Shown here piece after piece: positions 1 through 9,032 of a stretch of DNA of 64,000 nt. The first letter of the stretch is position 1, and every line of letters starts with the position of its first letter. The stretch is taken from the NCBI GenBank assembly GCA_964544155.1, contig CAZJAH010000006.1:30200-94199 (forward strand), written 5' to 3'. A program made the translations under genes and the position numbers. Source of the DNA: CAZJAH01 sp964544155 (GTDB lineage Bacteria > Bacteroidota > Ignavibacteria > Kapaibacteriales > UBA2268). Below the pieces are notes generated by a model. That model was not told the DNA's origin and searched no databases. It was given only the letters and a program-made list of their open reading frames with translations.

Positions 1-432
1 AGCTACATGATGCCAGGCATCATAATATGATGAGAAGGAAACGCCGGCTCTTGTATTATCCGCGGATTTCAGGTTTGTATTGGCCCCGTTCACCTCAAAT
101 ACCAGCTCATCAGCGGTATTAATATATAGAACCCAGACGTCGTTAACATCTTCGCCGGGGCCCCATAATCCTGCAAGAAATTGTACCTTGCCGGCCTGCC
201 TTTCGGCTTTTACCCACATTTCTATTGTCATGGCGGTATTGATGGTATACTGTGATTCGGTTTTCTCAATATCCACATAATGAGCGCCTTTACCGGATGT
301 CACTTCCAGTGTAAGAGCGTTCCCAAGGCAGTGTTTTGTAGAATCGCAATCTCCTATGGCCATTGATATAGCCGGAAGCACGAAAAAGCACCCCGCGAGA
401 AGTATCAGCGATATTTTATTTTTTAAAAACAC
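1..432 (-). CDS. Secreted LamG-like (concanavalin-A-like) domain protein, 3' part outside window
   Basis: The reading frame is open from a GTG at 432 to the left edge (144 codons), so the C-terminal part is missing. The first 25 or so residues form a signal peptide with a basic start (FLKNK) and a hydrophobic core, so the product is exported. The following sequence (EMWVKAERQAG, GLWGPGEDVNDVWVLYIN, AWHHVA) has the pattern of LamG/pentaxin-like beta-sandwich domains, which bind carbohydrates or proteins. The GTG lies one base after the TAA of the DUF1501 gene, which fits translational coupling. The ATG two bases further upstream runs into a stop after two codons, so GTG is the better start. 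As the third gene behind DUF1800 and DUF1501 it is probably another surface protein, perhaps also a T9SS cargo, but its tail cannot be seen. Confidence 0.6.
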   Translation of the reverse strand, partial: MFLKNKISLILLAGCFFVLPAISMAIGDCDSTKHCLGNALTLEVTSGKGAHYVDIEKTESQYTINTAMTIEMWVKAERQAGKVQFLAGLWGPGEDVNDVWVLYINTADELVFEVNGANTNLKSADNTRAGVSFSSYYDAWHHVA

Positions 433-433
433 A

Positions 434-2047
434 TTATCTCACAATTATGAATTTTGTACTGTATCTCTTTCCTTTTAGAGATATTACAGCGTAGTAAGAG
501 CCGGACTTGTGTATAGTCAGCGGAATACTGTGATAACCCGCAGCTACATCACCTGAAACAAGATTTTTAACTAAAAATCCCTGAAGGTTATAGATCTCCA
601 GTAGTATCTTCGCGGGCCTTCTTAGCTCGAAGTTAATGTTAACCAATCCGTTGCCCGGATTAGGGCTTACGCTTATTTTTTCTTTGCCGATAAAGCCCAG
701 CTCATCACCCACAGAGCTTATTACGGGCAATACTTCAATCGGCGCGAGCTTTTCGCCGAAAACGGTTTCAGTGAGTGACGGCTCTGTTCCAAACCACCTT
801 TCAAGAAAGTCCACATAAGTTCTTCTGAAATCATACTGATGTTTGATATTGCCCAATGGATCCAGGTCTTCGAGGTCGGGCTTACCTGTTTCGCGGAGAT
901 AGCCGCCGTTAACGTTTTCATCGTTGCCGGCGAAGACGAACTGCATAGAAGCCGCTCCATGATCGGAACCGCGGCTTCCGTTATCATAGGCGCGTCTGCC
1001 GAATTCTGAGATTGTCATTCCCGCCACTTTATCCGCGAACCCAAGCTGGCCGGCGTCATCAAGAAATTCGCTGATTGCTTTGGCAGCCTGGTTAAGCAAT
1101 GTAGGATGAGCGCCGGTATAATCAGCATTCATCTGCTGGGCGTGGGAATCGAAATTTGCAAGCCTTACAAAGTATACATTTGATTTCAGCCCGCCAGCAA
1201 TGAGGCTTGATATAACTCTGAATTTTTCCGGCAGCCCCTCGCTGTAATTTACATTGCTCTGATTTGCCCTGAGCTGAACTCCCTTATCATAGGCTTCCTT
1301 AACAGCCTGCGAGTACTTATCCGACTGCTCGGCGATCACATGGACAAAGTTGTATTCCTTTTCGTATTTGTTATTTACCGGGGCCGTGAATTTACTGTCC
1401 TCCGGTGTCAAACCTTCACCCAGTTCGTAGAAAACATCCGGGTCATTCAGTGCAATGCCCATGTGGCCTTTCGCGGATTTAAGTATCATGGAAATTGTAC
1501 CGCCAATCTGCACTGCTATAGGATGTTCCGGGATTACTTCCGGATATTCAGTCAGCTGTTCGGCGAAGTACCTGCCAAGCCAGCCTTCCAGGAGTCTGAC
1601 ATTAGGGTCGGAACTGTTTATTCCGCTTTGCCAGATATCCCTCGACCTAAAGTGCGAGAGGTTAGGGTCGTTATAGCCAATGCCTTCGATGATAGCAAGC
1701 TGGCCATTTTCCAAAAGCCGCATCATACCACCGTTATGAACATCTGTAACAAGCGCAGGGTTCATATAAATATCGGATGACTGGAACCGTACTGCTATAT
1801 CTTTCGGGATATTCAGAGTAGGCCTTAAATCCATGTATGTATCTTCCTGGCTGTACGGTATGATGGTATTAATTCCGTCATTTCCGCCGAACATCTCCAG
1901 TATGATCATAATTTTATCGCTGTCAATCCCGAGCAGCTTGTCATTTTTTTCAGTTTTAAATACGGGTTTACTCTTTAGTATAGCCGGCGCCGCGCTAATT
2001 GCCGCCGCCGTTATTGCCGAATTTTTTATAAAATCTCTTCTTTTCAT
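434..2047 (-). CDS. DUF1501 family secreted protein with T9SS type A sorting domain
   Basis: 537 residues. The N-terminus (MKRRDFIKNSAITAAAISAA) is a twin-arginine-like signal peptide. The core shows the DUF1501 hallmark SEFGRR followed by GSDHG near residues 345-365; this family has a sulfatase/alkaline-phosphatase-like fold and no firmly established reaction. From about residue 457 the protein changes to SVSPNPGNGLVNI and ends in a beta-rich stretch with KFIIVR, the typical T9SS C-terminal sorting domain, so it should cross the outer membrane and stay on the surface or be released. The gene begins 9 bases after the DUF1800 gene stops; such DUF1800-DUF1501 pairs recur in Bacteroidetes, Planctomycetes and Proteobacteria. 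Family call is firm, function unknown. Confidence 0.9.
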   Translation of the reverse strand: MKRRDFIKNSAITAAAISAAPAILKSKPVFKTEKNDKLLGIDSDKIMIILEMFGGNDGINTIIPYSQEDTYMDLRPTLNIPKDIAVRFQSSDIYMNPALVTDVHNGGMMRLLENGQLAIIEGIGYNDPNLSHFRSRDIWQSGINSSDPNVRLLEGWLGRYFAEQLTEYPEVIPEHPIAVQIGGTISMILKSAKGHMGIALNDPDVFYELGEGLTPEDSKFTAPVNNKYEKEYNFVHVIAEQSDKYSQAVKEAYDKGVQLRANQSNVNYSEGLPEKFRVISSLIAGGLKSNVYFVRLANFDSHAQQMNADYTGAHPTLLNQAAKAISEFLDDAGQLGFADKVAGMTISEFGRRAYDNGSRGSDHGAASMQFVFAGNDENVNGGYLRETGKPDLEDLDPLGNIKHQYDFRRTYVDFLERWFGTEPSLTETVFGEKLAPIEVLPVISSVGDELGFIGKEKISVSPNPGNGLVNINFELRRPAKILLEIYNLQGFLVKNLVSGDVAAGYHSIPLTIHKSGSYYAVISLKGKRYSTKFIIVR

Positions 2048-2056
2048 TAGCCTGCC

Positions 2057-3631
2057 TCAACTTAATTGAAAATCGGGAGCAAGAATAATCTCATTTACCA
2101 GAGTACGCAGTCCTACAGCCGCGGCTGTTTCTTTATTTGTGAAAGCTGCTTCCCAGGCTGCATCGTCCATATCGTTCAGCATCGCTGTTTTAAATCTGGC
2201 TGTTTTTTCGCTATCCGGCATTTTGGGAAGCATATAAGCCAAAATCGCATTAAGCACGGCATCGGGAGTTGTGCCTATACCAAACTGTTCAGCCATTGCG
2301 AATAGAGCCGTATTATCGGCTAAATCCAGTATTTCCCCGCCATATCTGGCCCTGAGCGGATATGTAGTGGTCGATATCCAAGAACGGTATCCCGCCCAGC
2401 TTCCTACATCCGGTGGGTCGTACAGTACCATCTCCAGATTGAAAACCGCTTCACGGGCATTCTGGTAATCCACGTTCAGCATCCTTTCAAGGCCGACAAT
2501 GTATTCGGGCGGTGTTTTTATCTGGCCGCCGATAATATCTTCCGAGAAAAAGTGCTGACTGGTAAACAATTGCCTGAATACCGGTTTTAGTTCAAAATCA
2601 TTATTGATGAATGTCTGTGCCATTTCGCCGACAATATCGAAATCCACCGCTCCCGGATCGCTATAAACAAAATACTTGTAGATCTTTTCGCAGATGAACC
2701 CGGCAATGGGTTCAGGCCTTTCCTCAAACAGTATATCGATAAGGCCGCGGACTTCTTCCAGGCGTACCTGGTCTTCGGTGTTATCAGCTTCATCACGCGG
2801 CGAGATATCCTGCTTCATTACGGTCTTGCCGCCCGTATCATGATCCTGAGGCGAGAAATAAGTATTAAAATATCCGTTCGGATGTGGCCCCAGATGTGCT
2901 GCTGCACGCCAGCCCGTAAGCGCTCGGGAGCCTTCTCTTATGTCTCCCTCGGTGTAATGGCCGATTCCCATTAGAAATAGCTCAACAAGTTCCCTCATGT
3001 AGTTTTCATTTGGCGATGCCTTTGTACTGTAGTGAAGGCTCTGATAAAGGAGCATGGCTCCGTCAAGAGTGATATTTTCAGCCATATCCTTATAATTTGC
3101 CATACGGCCTTCTCTCAGAGTTTGGTTATTTCTGTACATCAGAGGCGGTGGTATCAATGACAAAGTATCATAAGTAAATTCGCATGTCCACACGGTATGC
3201 CAGAGTAAAGTGAGCTTTTCCATGGCCGGGAAAGTCTCTTTCCGCATTTGATCGAGCCACCAGGAATTTAATTCGCGGTAGCGCGATTTGTGCCTGCCTT
3301 CAATTTCAAAACGTATCTGTACACTTCCTGTTTCCAGCGGGTTTTCTTCCACTTCGTCGAGCCAGTCTAAATCCTGATATCCGTCCGGCAGCGGCTCATT
3401 TCCCGTACCGAGTATGATGTCAATAGCTTCTGAGGCTGTTTTTCCTAATATCAATTGGACCTGCTCCCATGTAGGCGCAAAAGTAAGCCTTCTGAGAAGA
3501 TGAGCCGCTTTCTGTAAATCGAGCGGTTCAGTGTATTCATCAAGGCTTTGGGCTTTTATGGGTTTTGAATAATGATGCTCGGGCCTTTTGCCCGAAATCC
3601 TGAATTTTTCAAGGAATTCACGGCGCCGCAT
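2057..3631 (-). CDS. DUF1800 family protein
   Basis: 524 residues, beginning MRRREFLEKF. The sequence AHLLRRLTFAPTWEQVQ near residue 45 and the block ENYMRELVELFLMGIGHYTE around residue 210 are characteristic of DUF1800, a large, mostly helical family with no proven function. In FCB bacteria it is typically encoded directly before a DUF1501 protein, as here. A clear cleavable signal peptide is not obvious, although the paired-arginine start may be a weak Tat signal. It is the first gene of the three-gene minus-strand operon and is preceded by about 300 bases of AT-rich non-coding DNA, so the operon promoter should lie there. Confidence 0.88.
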   Translation of the reverse strand: MRRREFLEKFRISGKRPEHHYSKPIKAQSLDEYTEPLDLQKAAHLLRRLTFAPTWEQVQLILGKTASEAIDIILGTGNEPLPDGYQDLDWLDEVEENPLETGSVQIRFEIEGRHKSRYRELNSWWLDQMRKETFPAMEKLTLLWHTVWTCEFTYDTLSLIPPPLMYRNNQTLREGRMANYKDMAENITLDGAMLLYQSLHYSTKASPNENYMRELVELFLMGIGHYTEGDIREGSRALTGWRAAAHLGPHPNGYFNTYFSPQDHDTGGKTVMKQDISPRDEADNTEDQVRLEEVRGLIDILFEERPEPIAGFICEKIYKYFVYSDPGAVDFDIVGEMAQTFINNDFELKPVFRQLFTSQHFFSEDIIGGQIKTPPEYIVGLERMLNVDYQNAREAVFNLEMVLYDPPDVGSWAGYRSWISTTTYPLRARYGGEILDLADNTALFAMAEQFGIGTTPDAVLNAILAYMLPKMPDSEKTARFKTAMLNDMDDAAWEAAFTNKETAAAVGLRTLVNEIILAPDFQLS

Positions 3632-3935
3632 TTGCCTGCTCCCTTAATGTAAAGAAAATTTAAGCTAAAATAGTTATGAATGGAATAATAAGCAAGCTTT
3701 TTTTTAGCTAAATAATTAAATCATTATTAACTTCATTTAATTTAGCTTTATTGCTATCCAATTATATGATTGACTGAGCCAGGGTTTTGAAAGATCATTA
3801 AGTTCATTTAACCATTTCGGCTTTACTAAACTATTAAACATCCAATAATGTCTGATAAATAATGATGATTAAAAAATGGCTGTTATATTTCATTAAATAT
3901 TCAGCTTTCTTAATACCATCAATTTATAATTCATC
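3632..3935. other. AT-rich intergenic region
   Basis: About 300 bases between the start of the DUF1800 gene and the end of the CPBP protease gene, both on the minus strand. No reading frame with a plausible start is present and no tRNA-like fold was seen. It should hold the promoter of the DUF1800 operon, but no convincing TTTG / TAnnTTTG pair was found. It contains one imperfect AT-rich inverted repeat (3706-3747), listed separately. Confidence 0.5.
3706..3747. repeat. Imperfect AT-rich inverted repeat upstream of the DUF1800 gene
   Basis: The arm at 3706-3721 (agctaaataattaaat) is nearly the reverse complement of 3735-3747 (atttaatttagct), differing by a three-base deletion, with about 13 bases between. 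It lies about 75-115 bases upstream of the DUF1800 start codon. It has no T-run in the right position for a terminator, so an operator-like or accidental AT-rich palindrome are both possible. Confidence 0.3.
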
Positions 3936-4553
3936 TTATTGCATGGGAATAATAATAAATATAAGGACATCCCAGATGGCATGTGATATAAGCGCCGGCC
4001 ATACGTTTTGCCAACGGTAAAAAATCCAGCCCCAGAATAAACCGACTATCAGTGCGGCCATGAATAGCATAAAGTTAAAAGCCCAGATATGCACAAGCGC
4101 GTAGACCGCAGTTGTAATTAGCCATGCCCTGAAGGGAGTTGTTTTACCCTGCATACGGAATTGCGCGAAGCCCCGCCAAAAGATCTCCTCGGCGGGCGCT
4201 ATCCAGAAAAACAAAGCGAGCATGATCAGCATTTGGTCAGCCTGGTCCTTAGTGCTGTAAACATTTGCCACCTGCCTTTCGGTGAAATCAAAAAGCATAA
4301 GCGATACCTCATTACCTATCCAGAATATGAGATATAGCAGCAGCGACGATACAACGCCTATGACAAGGTACTTCGGGTGGAATTTGTATATTTCGCGATT
4401 CTCGCGGCGGCCCGCCACAAGAGATAGAGTAATTAGCGATCCCGTAGCAAGCATCATTATTATCCAGAAATTAAGATGCGGCGCTGTCCAGGGGGAAAAC
4501 ATCAAAAACCAGTAAATAATCGCCAGCCCGAACCCGAAATATACCTGTTTCAT
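3936..4553 (-). CDS. CPBP family intramembrane glutamic protease
   Basis: 205 residues, largely hydrophobic with about six membrane segments. It carries the three CPBP (Abi/CAAX-type) motifs in order: AEEIFWRGF (EExxxR) near residue 122, ALVHIWAF (FxxxH-like) near 153, and SHAIWDVL (HxxxD) near 190. In Rce1-like enzymes these residues form the membrane-embedded glutamate protease site. Bacterial members process membrane or signalling peptides, or contribute to bacteriocin immunity; the substrate here cannot be told. It lies downstream of yitT on the same strand, but a strong terminator at 4662-4688 separates them, so it is probably transcribed alone. Confidence 0.88.
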   Translation of the reverse strand: MKQVYFGFGLAIIYWFLMFSPWTAPHLNFWIIMMLATGSLITLSLVAGRRENREIYKFHPKYLVIGVVSSLLLYLIFWIGNEVSLMLFDFTERQVANVYSTKDQADQMLIMLALFFWIAPAEEIFWRGFAQFRMQGKTTPFRAWLITTAVYALVHIWAFNFMLFMAALIVGLFWGWIFYRWQNVWPALISHAIWDVLIFIIIPMQ

Positions 4554-4661
4554 CCTTCTATCCTTTAATTCTAGAAAATATTATCTGGTAAATAATTGAA
4601 ATTTTACCTGCTAAAAACGCAAAAAGGCCGATAATTATTGGAGGGCTCTTATGTTGCCATT

Positions 4662-4688
4662 AAAAAAGGGGCATGTTATGCCCCTTTT
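4662..4688 (-). terminator. Rho-independent terminator after yitT-like gene
   Basis: The inverted repeat aaaaggggcat / atgcccctttt (4664-4674 and 4678-4688) has an 11-bp perfect stem and a 3-base loop. Read on the minus strand it is followed by a run of T, the right polarity for ending transcription of the YitT gene that stops at 4721. Confidence 0.9.
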
Positions 4689-4720
4689 AATTATATCATT
4701 CTCTAATACCTTCATAATTG

Positions 4721-5656
4721 TCAGATCCTTCGCCGGAAGCCTTCTCCGAGAACCTCATGGACATTTCCGATTATTACAAAGGCATTCGGATCAATAGCCT
4801 TTATAAGTTCCTGCAGCTTGCCGAGCTCCTTGAGGGTAACTATGGTCATGATCATTTCGCGCTCAACGTTTTTGTAAATACCCCTTGTTTTTACGGCGGT
4901 AGCGCCGCGGCTGAGGTCGTTCATTATTCCTTTTGCCACTTCTTCGAATTTATCGGAAACTATATATGCCATACGGGCGTAATCAAATCCGTCTATAACA
5001 ACATCAATTATCTTGCTTGAAACAAACAGCAGGAAAAAGGCGTAGAAAGTCAGTGATAGCGCCGGCCTTTCTGGTGAAAGATCCTTCAAGCCGATAATAA
5101 GCCCAGCCAGGCTGACAACGAAGAAGTCGATGAACATGATAGCCATACCCGGCTTAATTCCAAATCGCTTTTGCATAATGGCAGCCACAATATCCGATCC
5201 CGCTGTTGTCCCCTTGAATTTAAAAATTATTCCAAGGCCTATGCCGAGAAGCACCGCCCCGATGAGTATGAGAAAAAGGAAATCGTTTTTATAAATGTCC
5301 TGTATAGCTTCCAGGTCCTGTAACCTAACCATGCCGAGCCCGGGAAAATCCCCGCGGAAGAAATCTATAAAAAATGAGTTTAGCGTAAAACCGTAAAAAG
5401 TCCTCCAGCCGAATGATTTACCCAGTTCTTTCAGGCCCCATATATAAAGTGGGACGTTAATTACCCAAATAGCCATACCCACAGGTATTTCATTACCCGA
5501 AAGGTAGTGTATCGCCATTGAAAGGCCGCTTGCCCCGCCCGGAACAACTTTCGCGTCCACAAGGAAAACGCCTATTCCAATAGCCATGATGGCCGCGCCA
5601 ATGGCAATGAAAATGTAGTCCGTTATAGGAAACTTCTTAATGATCTTCTTAACCAT
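4721..5656 (-). CDS. YitT family membrane protein (DUF2179 C-terminal domain)
   Basis: 311 residues from the ATG at 5656. This start has an AGGAG site seven bases upstream (5664-5668); a GTG two codons further upstream would sit against that site and is less likely. Five or so membrane helices (for example YIFIAIGAAIMAIGIGVFLV) include the family pattern VPGGASGLSMAIHYL. They are followed by a soluble C-terminal DUF2179 domain (GATAVKTRGIYKN to VLGEGF), which resembles a small ligand-binding domain. YitT proteins are inner-membrane proteins of unproven transport function. It lies about 75 bases downstream of the menaquinone methyltransferase gene and may share its transcript; a strong terminator follows. 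Confidence 0.88.
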   Translation of the reverse strand: MVKKIIKKFPITDYIFIAIGAAIMAIGIGVFLVDAKVVPGGASGLSMAIHYLSGNEIPVGMAIWVINVPLYIWGLKELGKSFGWRTFYGFTLNSFFIDFFRGDFPGLGMVRLQDLEAIQDIYKNDFLFLILIGAVLLGIGLGIIFKFKGTTAGSDIVAAIMQKRFGIKPGMAIMFIDFFVVSLAGLIIGLKDLSPERPALSLTFYAFFLLFVSSKIIDVVIDGFDYARMAYIVSDKFEEVAKGIMNDLSRGATAVKTRGIYKNVEREMIMTIVTLKELGKLQELIKAIDPNAFVIIGNVHEVLGEGFRRRI

Positions 5657-5730
5657 AACCACTCTCCTGCTTAAAATCCCTAACCAAACCTGTTCTTAAT
5701 AAACCAGCCAATTAAATAAATTCTTACATA

Positions 5731-6426
5731 TTATTTCACTATTCCAGTATAAAGGTAAGATATACCTCCCGATAGTGTCCTGTATTCAGTTGAAATAAAC
5801 TTCTGTGTGGAATCCATTATATTCAGGAAATCACTGCCGCAGGGGTATTTCATGGATGATTCCGGCAAATAGCTGTAAGCATTTGAACTTCCTGAAACCG
5901 CTTTACCAACAAGCGGCATTACCACTCTGGCATATAATCCGTATGGAAGCGACATGGGGAATTTCGGCTTGCCGAATTCAAGAATCACTACCCTGCCGCC
6001 TTTACGCACTACCCTGGCCATTTCTTCCAGGCATTTTACCGTCGAATCGGTATTTCTTATGCCATAGGCGATAAGGGCCGCGTCATAGCTGTTATCTCTG
6101 AGCGGCATTTGAAGCACGTCTGCGAGGATCATTTCTATGTCAAAGCCGAGCGCGTCGGCTCTTTCTCCTGCGATCCTGAGCATTTCCGCGGTAAAATCCA
6201 GAGCGGTTACCTTTGCATTGCCGCTGCTGAAGGCTTTCAGCAGAAGCGCAAGGTCTCCGGTACCCGAAGCGCAGTCCAGGTAGCTGCCTTGCCGGCCTTT
6301 ATCTTTCATGGCCGTTTCCACAGCCAGCTTTTTCCATTTTTTATGTATGCCGAGCGAAAGTATGTCATTCAGCCTGTCGTAGGAATCTGAAATCCCGGCA
6401 AACATGTTCCTGATCTCTTCCGACAT
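5731..6426 (-). CDS. menG: Demethylmenaquinone (ubiquinone) C-methyltransferase UbiE/MenG
   Basis: 231 residues. The N-terminal pattern FAGISDSYDRLNDILSLG followed by HKKWK is diagnostic for UbiE/MenG. The SAM-binding glycine loop reads LDCASGTGDLALLL near residue 50, and the conserved block YGIRNTDSTVKCLEEMARV follows near residue 120. The enzyme methylates demethylmenaquinone (or the ubiquinone precursor) using S-adenosylmethionine. An FCB organism would be expected to use menaquinone, so a respiratory chain exists beside the hydrogenase encoded divergently upstream. Other menaquinone genes are not in the window. Confidence 0.93.
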   Translation of the reverse strand: MSEEIRNMFAGISDSYDRLNDILSLGIHKKWKKLAVETAMKDKGRQGSYLDCASGTGDLALLLKAFSSGNAKVTALDFTAEMLRIAGERADALGFDIEMILADVLQMPLRDNSYDAALIAYGIRNTDSTVKCLEEMARVVRKGGRVVILEFGKPKFPMSLPYGLYARVVMPLVGKAVSGSSNAYSYLPESSMKYPCGSDFLNIMDSTQKFISTEYRTLSGGISYLYTGIVK

Positions 6427-6815
6427 TTTTTTCTCTATTCGTCAAAACAAAAGACTTCAAAAATAAGCATATTTTTTTGATTTTTGATATTGTAAATTTG
6501 AAATATTGGTTTATGAAGGGTTAAAATCTCTCTGATAGCGAGGTTAAATAATATTCATAGTATCGACTAAGTACTAATAATTTATGATATTTAGCTAATT
6601 ATTATACAGCTTGTGGATTATTTGTTAATATGTAACCATTGTGTTGTTTTCGTTAAATTACTGAAATGTAAAGGTTTATAAGCATAATCGTCGGAATTCG
6701 TTGATATTTCAGATGTTTAGGGTATCCTAAGATTGTTATGACTTTGATTATTTTCGTAATTTTGTACAGATAATAAATTGCTTGGTTAGATTTACGAAGT
6801 ACACAGGAATTATTT
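6427..6815. other. Intergenic region between menG and the hydrogenase operon
   Basis: About 390 AT-rich bases between divergently transcribed genes. No credible small gene or RNA fold was found. A candidate promoter for the hydrogenase operon lies at 6733-6764. The region is longer than most spacers in this window, so additional regulatory sites are likely, but no clear palindrome was recognised. Confidence 0.5.
6733..6764 (+). promoter_or_regulatory. Candidate Bacteroidetes-type promoter of the hydrogenase operon
   Basis: TAATTTTG at 6757-6764 matches the -7 element TAnnTTTG exactly. A TTG at 6733-6735 lies 21 bases upstream, in the place of the -33 element. Transcription would start near 6770, leaving a leader of about 45 bases before the ATG at 6816. 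Found by pattern only. Confidence 0.4.
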
Positions 6816-8999
6816 ATGGAACAGGTTTTTGAGAATTACGAAAGTTTGAAGAGCCGCCTGGACCACGCTTCTACGGCCGTCGATAAGCACGGTAAGATAG
6901 TGATCCAGGTAGGATCGGCGACATGCGAAAAAGCGGCCGGTTCGGATGCTGTTAGGGATGAATTCCTAAAGCTCATCAAGGCGACGGGCAGGACGGATAT
7001 TGAACTGAAACAAACGGGATGTACGGGAAGATGCAGCCAGGAACCAATTGTCGGTGTATTCATACCGGATAATATAGCTGTTAAATACCAGCAGGTTACT
7101 GTAGATAAAGTTCAGGATATATTCCATGAGCACATAATAAACCACAAACCGGTACCAAAGCTGATGCTTGACAAAACCACCGACAAGCTCTACAAGCATG
7201 TGGTTACGCTCTGCACAGGTACAAGATGCAGAAATAAATATTTTGAGGACTGGACAGCTACTTTTGAAAAGATCCTTACGCTGAAGGAAGTTTCCAGGGA
7301 CGATGTAAGGATACTCGCGGGCGGCTGTACGGGCCTTTGCCATAAAAGCGAGATAGGCGATGAGCACGGGGTCATGATGGTATTCCCGGAGAATGTTATC
7401 TACCGCTTCAGAAGCGAAGATGAGCTTGAAGAGATCATTGAAGCCCAATTTGTTCATAATGAGATCGCCACAAATCACACGGTACATACCGACCATCTGA
7501 CAGAGGAATACTTCAGATTTTACGGTGATGTGTCATTCTTTAACAAACAGACAAGAATAACCTTGAGGAACTGCGGTATCATAGACCCGGAAAGCCTTGA
7601 GGATTACATACATGCCAGGGGCTTCGAAGCTCTGGCCAAAGTATTGGCTGATAACGACCCTGAAAACGTTATCGAAGAAATCCTTAAATCAGGCCTCAGA
7701 GGCCGCGGTGGCGGCGGATACCCGACAGGCATCAAGTGGAAAAACACCCGACTGCCAAAAGATCCGGTCAAATATGTAATCTGCAACGCCGACGAAGGCG
7801 ATCCGGGAGCGTTCATGGATAGAAGCGCGCTGGAAGGCGACCCGTACTCGATCATCGAAGGAATGACCATTGGCGGTTTTGCTGTTGGCGCGAGCAAAGG
7901 TTTCCTCTATATAAGAGCTGAATATCCGCTTGCTATCCGCAGGATTGAAAAGGCAATTGAAGTCTGCCGCGAGAATAACCTTCTCGGCAAGAATATTTTA
8001 GGTTCAGGCTATGAATTCGACTTAGAAATAAGGCTTGGCGCGGGTGCTTTCGTCTGCGGCGAGGAAACCGCACTTATACGCTCAATTGAAGGCCGCAGGG
8101 GACAGCCCAGGATGCGTCCTCCCTATCCTTCAGAAAGCGGATTATGGGGCCATCCGACATGTATCAACAACGTTGAAACATGGGCTAACGTATCAGCCAT
8201 CCTCTTATACGGCAGCGAATGGTTCACTGAGATTGGCACTGAAGGCAGCAAAGGTACAAAAGTATTCGCCCTGGCCGGCAAAGTCAATAACACCGGACTC
8301 ATAGAAGTGCCCATGGGAACAACACTCAGGGAAGTGATTTACGATATTGGCGGCGGCATTCCCGACGGCCTGAAACTGAAAGCAGTTCAGACAGGAGGCC
8401 CATCAGGAGGATGTATCCCTTATGATAAAATTGATACGCCAGTAGATTATGAATCGCTAAAGCAAATAGGTTCGATGATGGGTTCAGGAGGTATGATCGT
8501 ACTCGATGAATCCGATTGTATCGTTTCGACCGCGAAATTCTTCCTTGAATTTACTAAGGACGAATCCTGCGGTAAATGCCTGCCATGCCGCGAAGGCACA
8601 ACAAGGATGCTCGAGATAATGCAAAAAATTACCGACGGCCGCGGCGAATTATCTGACATAGACAGGCTGGAAAGGCTCGGGAAAATGATCAAAAAGACTT
8701 CACTCTGCGGACTGGGCATGTCTGCGCCAAATCCCATACTCAGCGCGCTTGAGAATTTCAGGGAAGAATTTGAAACCCATATACTCGAAAAGCGCTGCCC
8801 CACGCAGAAGTGTACAAAACTTATCACTTACAATATTATCCCTGAAAAATGCACGGGCTGTACACTATGCGCGAGAAGATGCCCGGTATTCTGCATAAAG
8901 GGATTTGCCAAAAAGCCGCATGAGATCATACAGGATCAGTGTATAAAATGCGGCGAGTGCTATAACTCCTGTAAGTTCGACGCTATCGAGAAAATATAA
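6816..8999 (+). CDS. [FeFe] hydrogenase flavin/NAD(P)H subunit, HndB-HndC-like fusion (NuoF family)
   Basis: 727 residues. Two tandem thioredoxin-like [2Fe-2S] domains come first. Domain 1 (about 25-110) has VGSATCEKAAG and GCTGRCSQEP, an HndB-like pattern in which the first cluster cysteine is valine. Domain 2 (about 125-215) has the full set, CTGTRC and GCTGLC. The NuoF core follows: FMN loop GLRGRGGGGYPTG near 297, NADEGDPGAFMDRSAL and GAGAFVCGEETAL for NAD(P)H and FMN, then the four-cysteine cluster site CGKCLPC with a later SLCGLG. Two C-terminal 4Fe-4S ferredoxin motifs (CTGCTLCARRCP, CIKCGECYNSC) close the protein. It should pass electrons between NAD(P)H, the catalytic subunit and perhaps ferredoxin in an electron-bifurcating complex. 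An AGGAA site precedes the ATG. The next two genes encode the partner subunits. Confidence 0.92.
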   Translation: MEQVFENYESLKSRLDHASTAVDKHGKIVIQVGSATCEKAAGSDAVRDEFLKLIKATGRTDIELKQTGCTGRCSQEPIVGVFIPDNIAVKYQQVTVDKVQDIFHEHIINHKPVPKLMLDKTTDKLYKHVVTLCTGTRCRNKYFEDWTATFEKILTLKEVSRDDVRILAGGCTGLCHKSEIGDEHGVMMVFPENVIYRFRSEDELEEIIEAQFVHNEIATNHTVHTDHLTEEYFRFYGDVSFFNKQTRITLRNCGIIDPESLEDYIHARGFEALAKVLADNDPENVIEEILKSGLRGRGGGGYPTGIKWKNTRLPKDPVKYVICNADEGDPGAFMDRSALEGDPYSIIEGMTIGGFAVGASKGFLYIRAEYPLAIRRIEKAIEVCRENNLLGKNILGSGYEFDLEIRLGAGAFVCGEETALIRSIEGRRGQPRMRPPYPSESGLWGHPTCINNVETWANVSAILLYGSEWFTEIGTEGSKGTKVFALAGKVNNTGLIEVPMGTTLREVIYDIGGGIPDGLKLKAVQTGGPSGGCIPYDKIDTPVDYESLKQIGSMMGSGGMIVLDESDCIVSTAKFFLEFTKDESCGKCLPCREGTTRMLEIMQKITDGRGELSDIDRLERLGKMIKKTSLCGLGMSAPNPILSALENFREEFETHILEKRCPTQKCTKLITYNIIPEKCTGCTLCARRCPVFCIKGFAKKPHEIIQDQCIKCGECYNSCKFDAIEKI

Positions 9000-9032
9000 T
9001 AATTAATGAAAGTAATTCCAGAGGTTTTATAA

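Noticed and set aside
1340..1780. 146-codon plus-strand frame opposite DUF1501
   Set aside because: It overlaps a conserved protein and its product has no recognisable features.
6966..7496. 176-codon frame on the minus strand inside the hydrogenase flavin gene
   Set aside because: It lies wholly opposite a gene with complete functional motifs, and its product has no recognisable domain.
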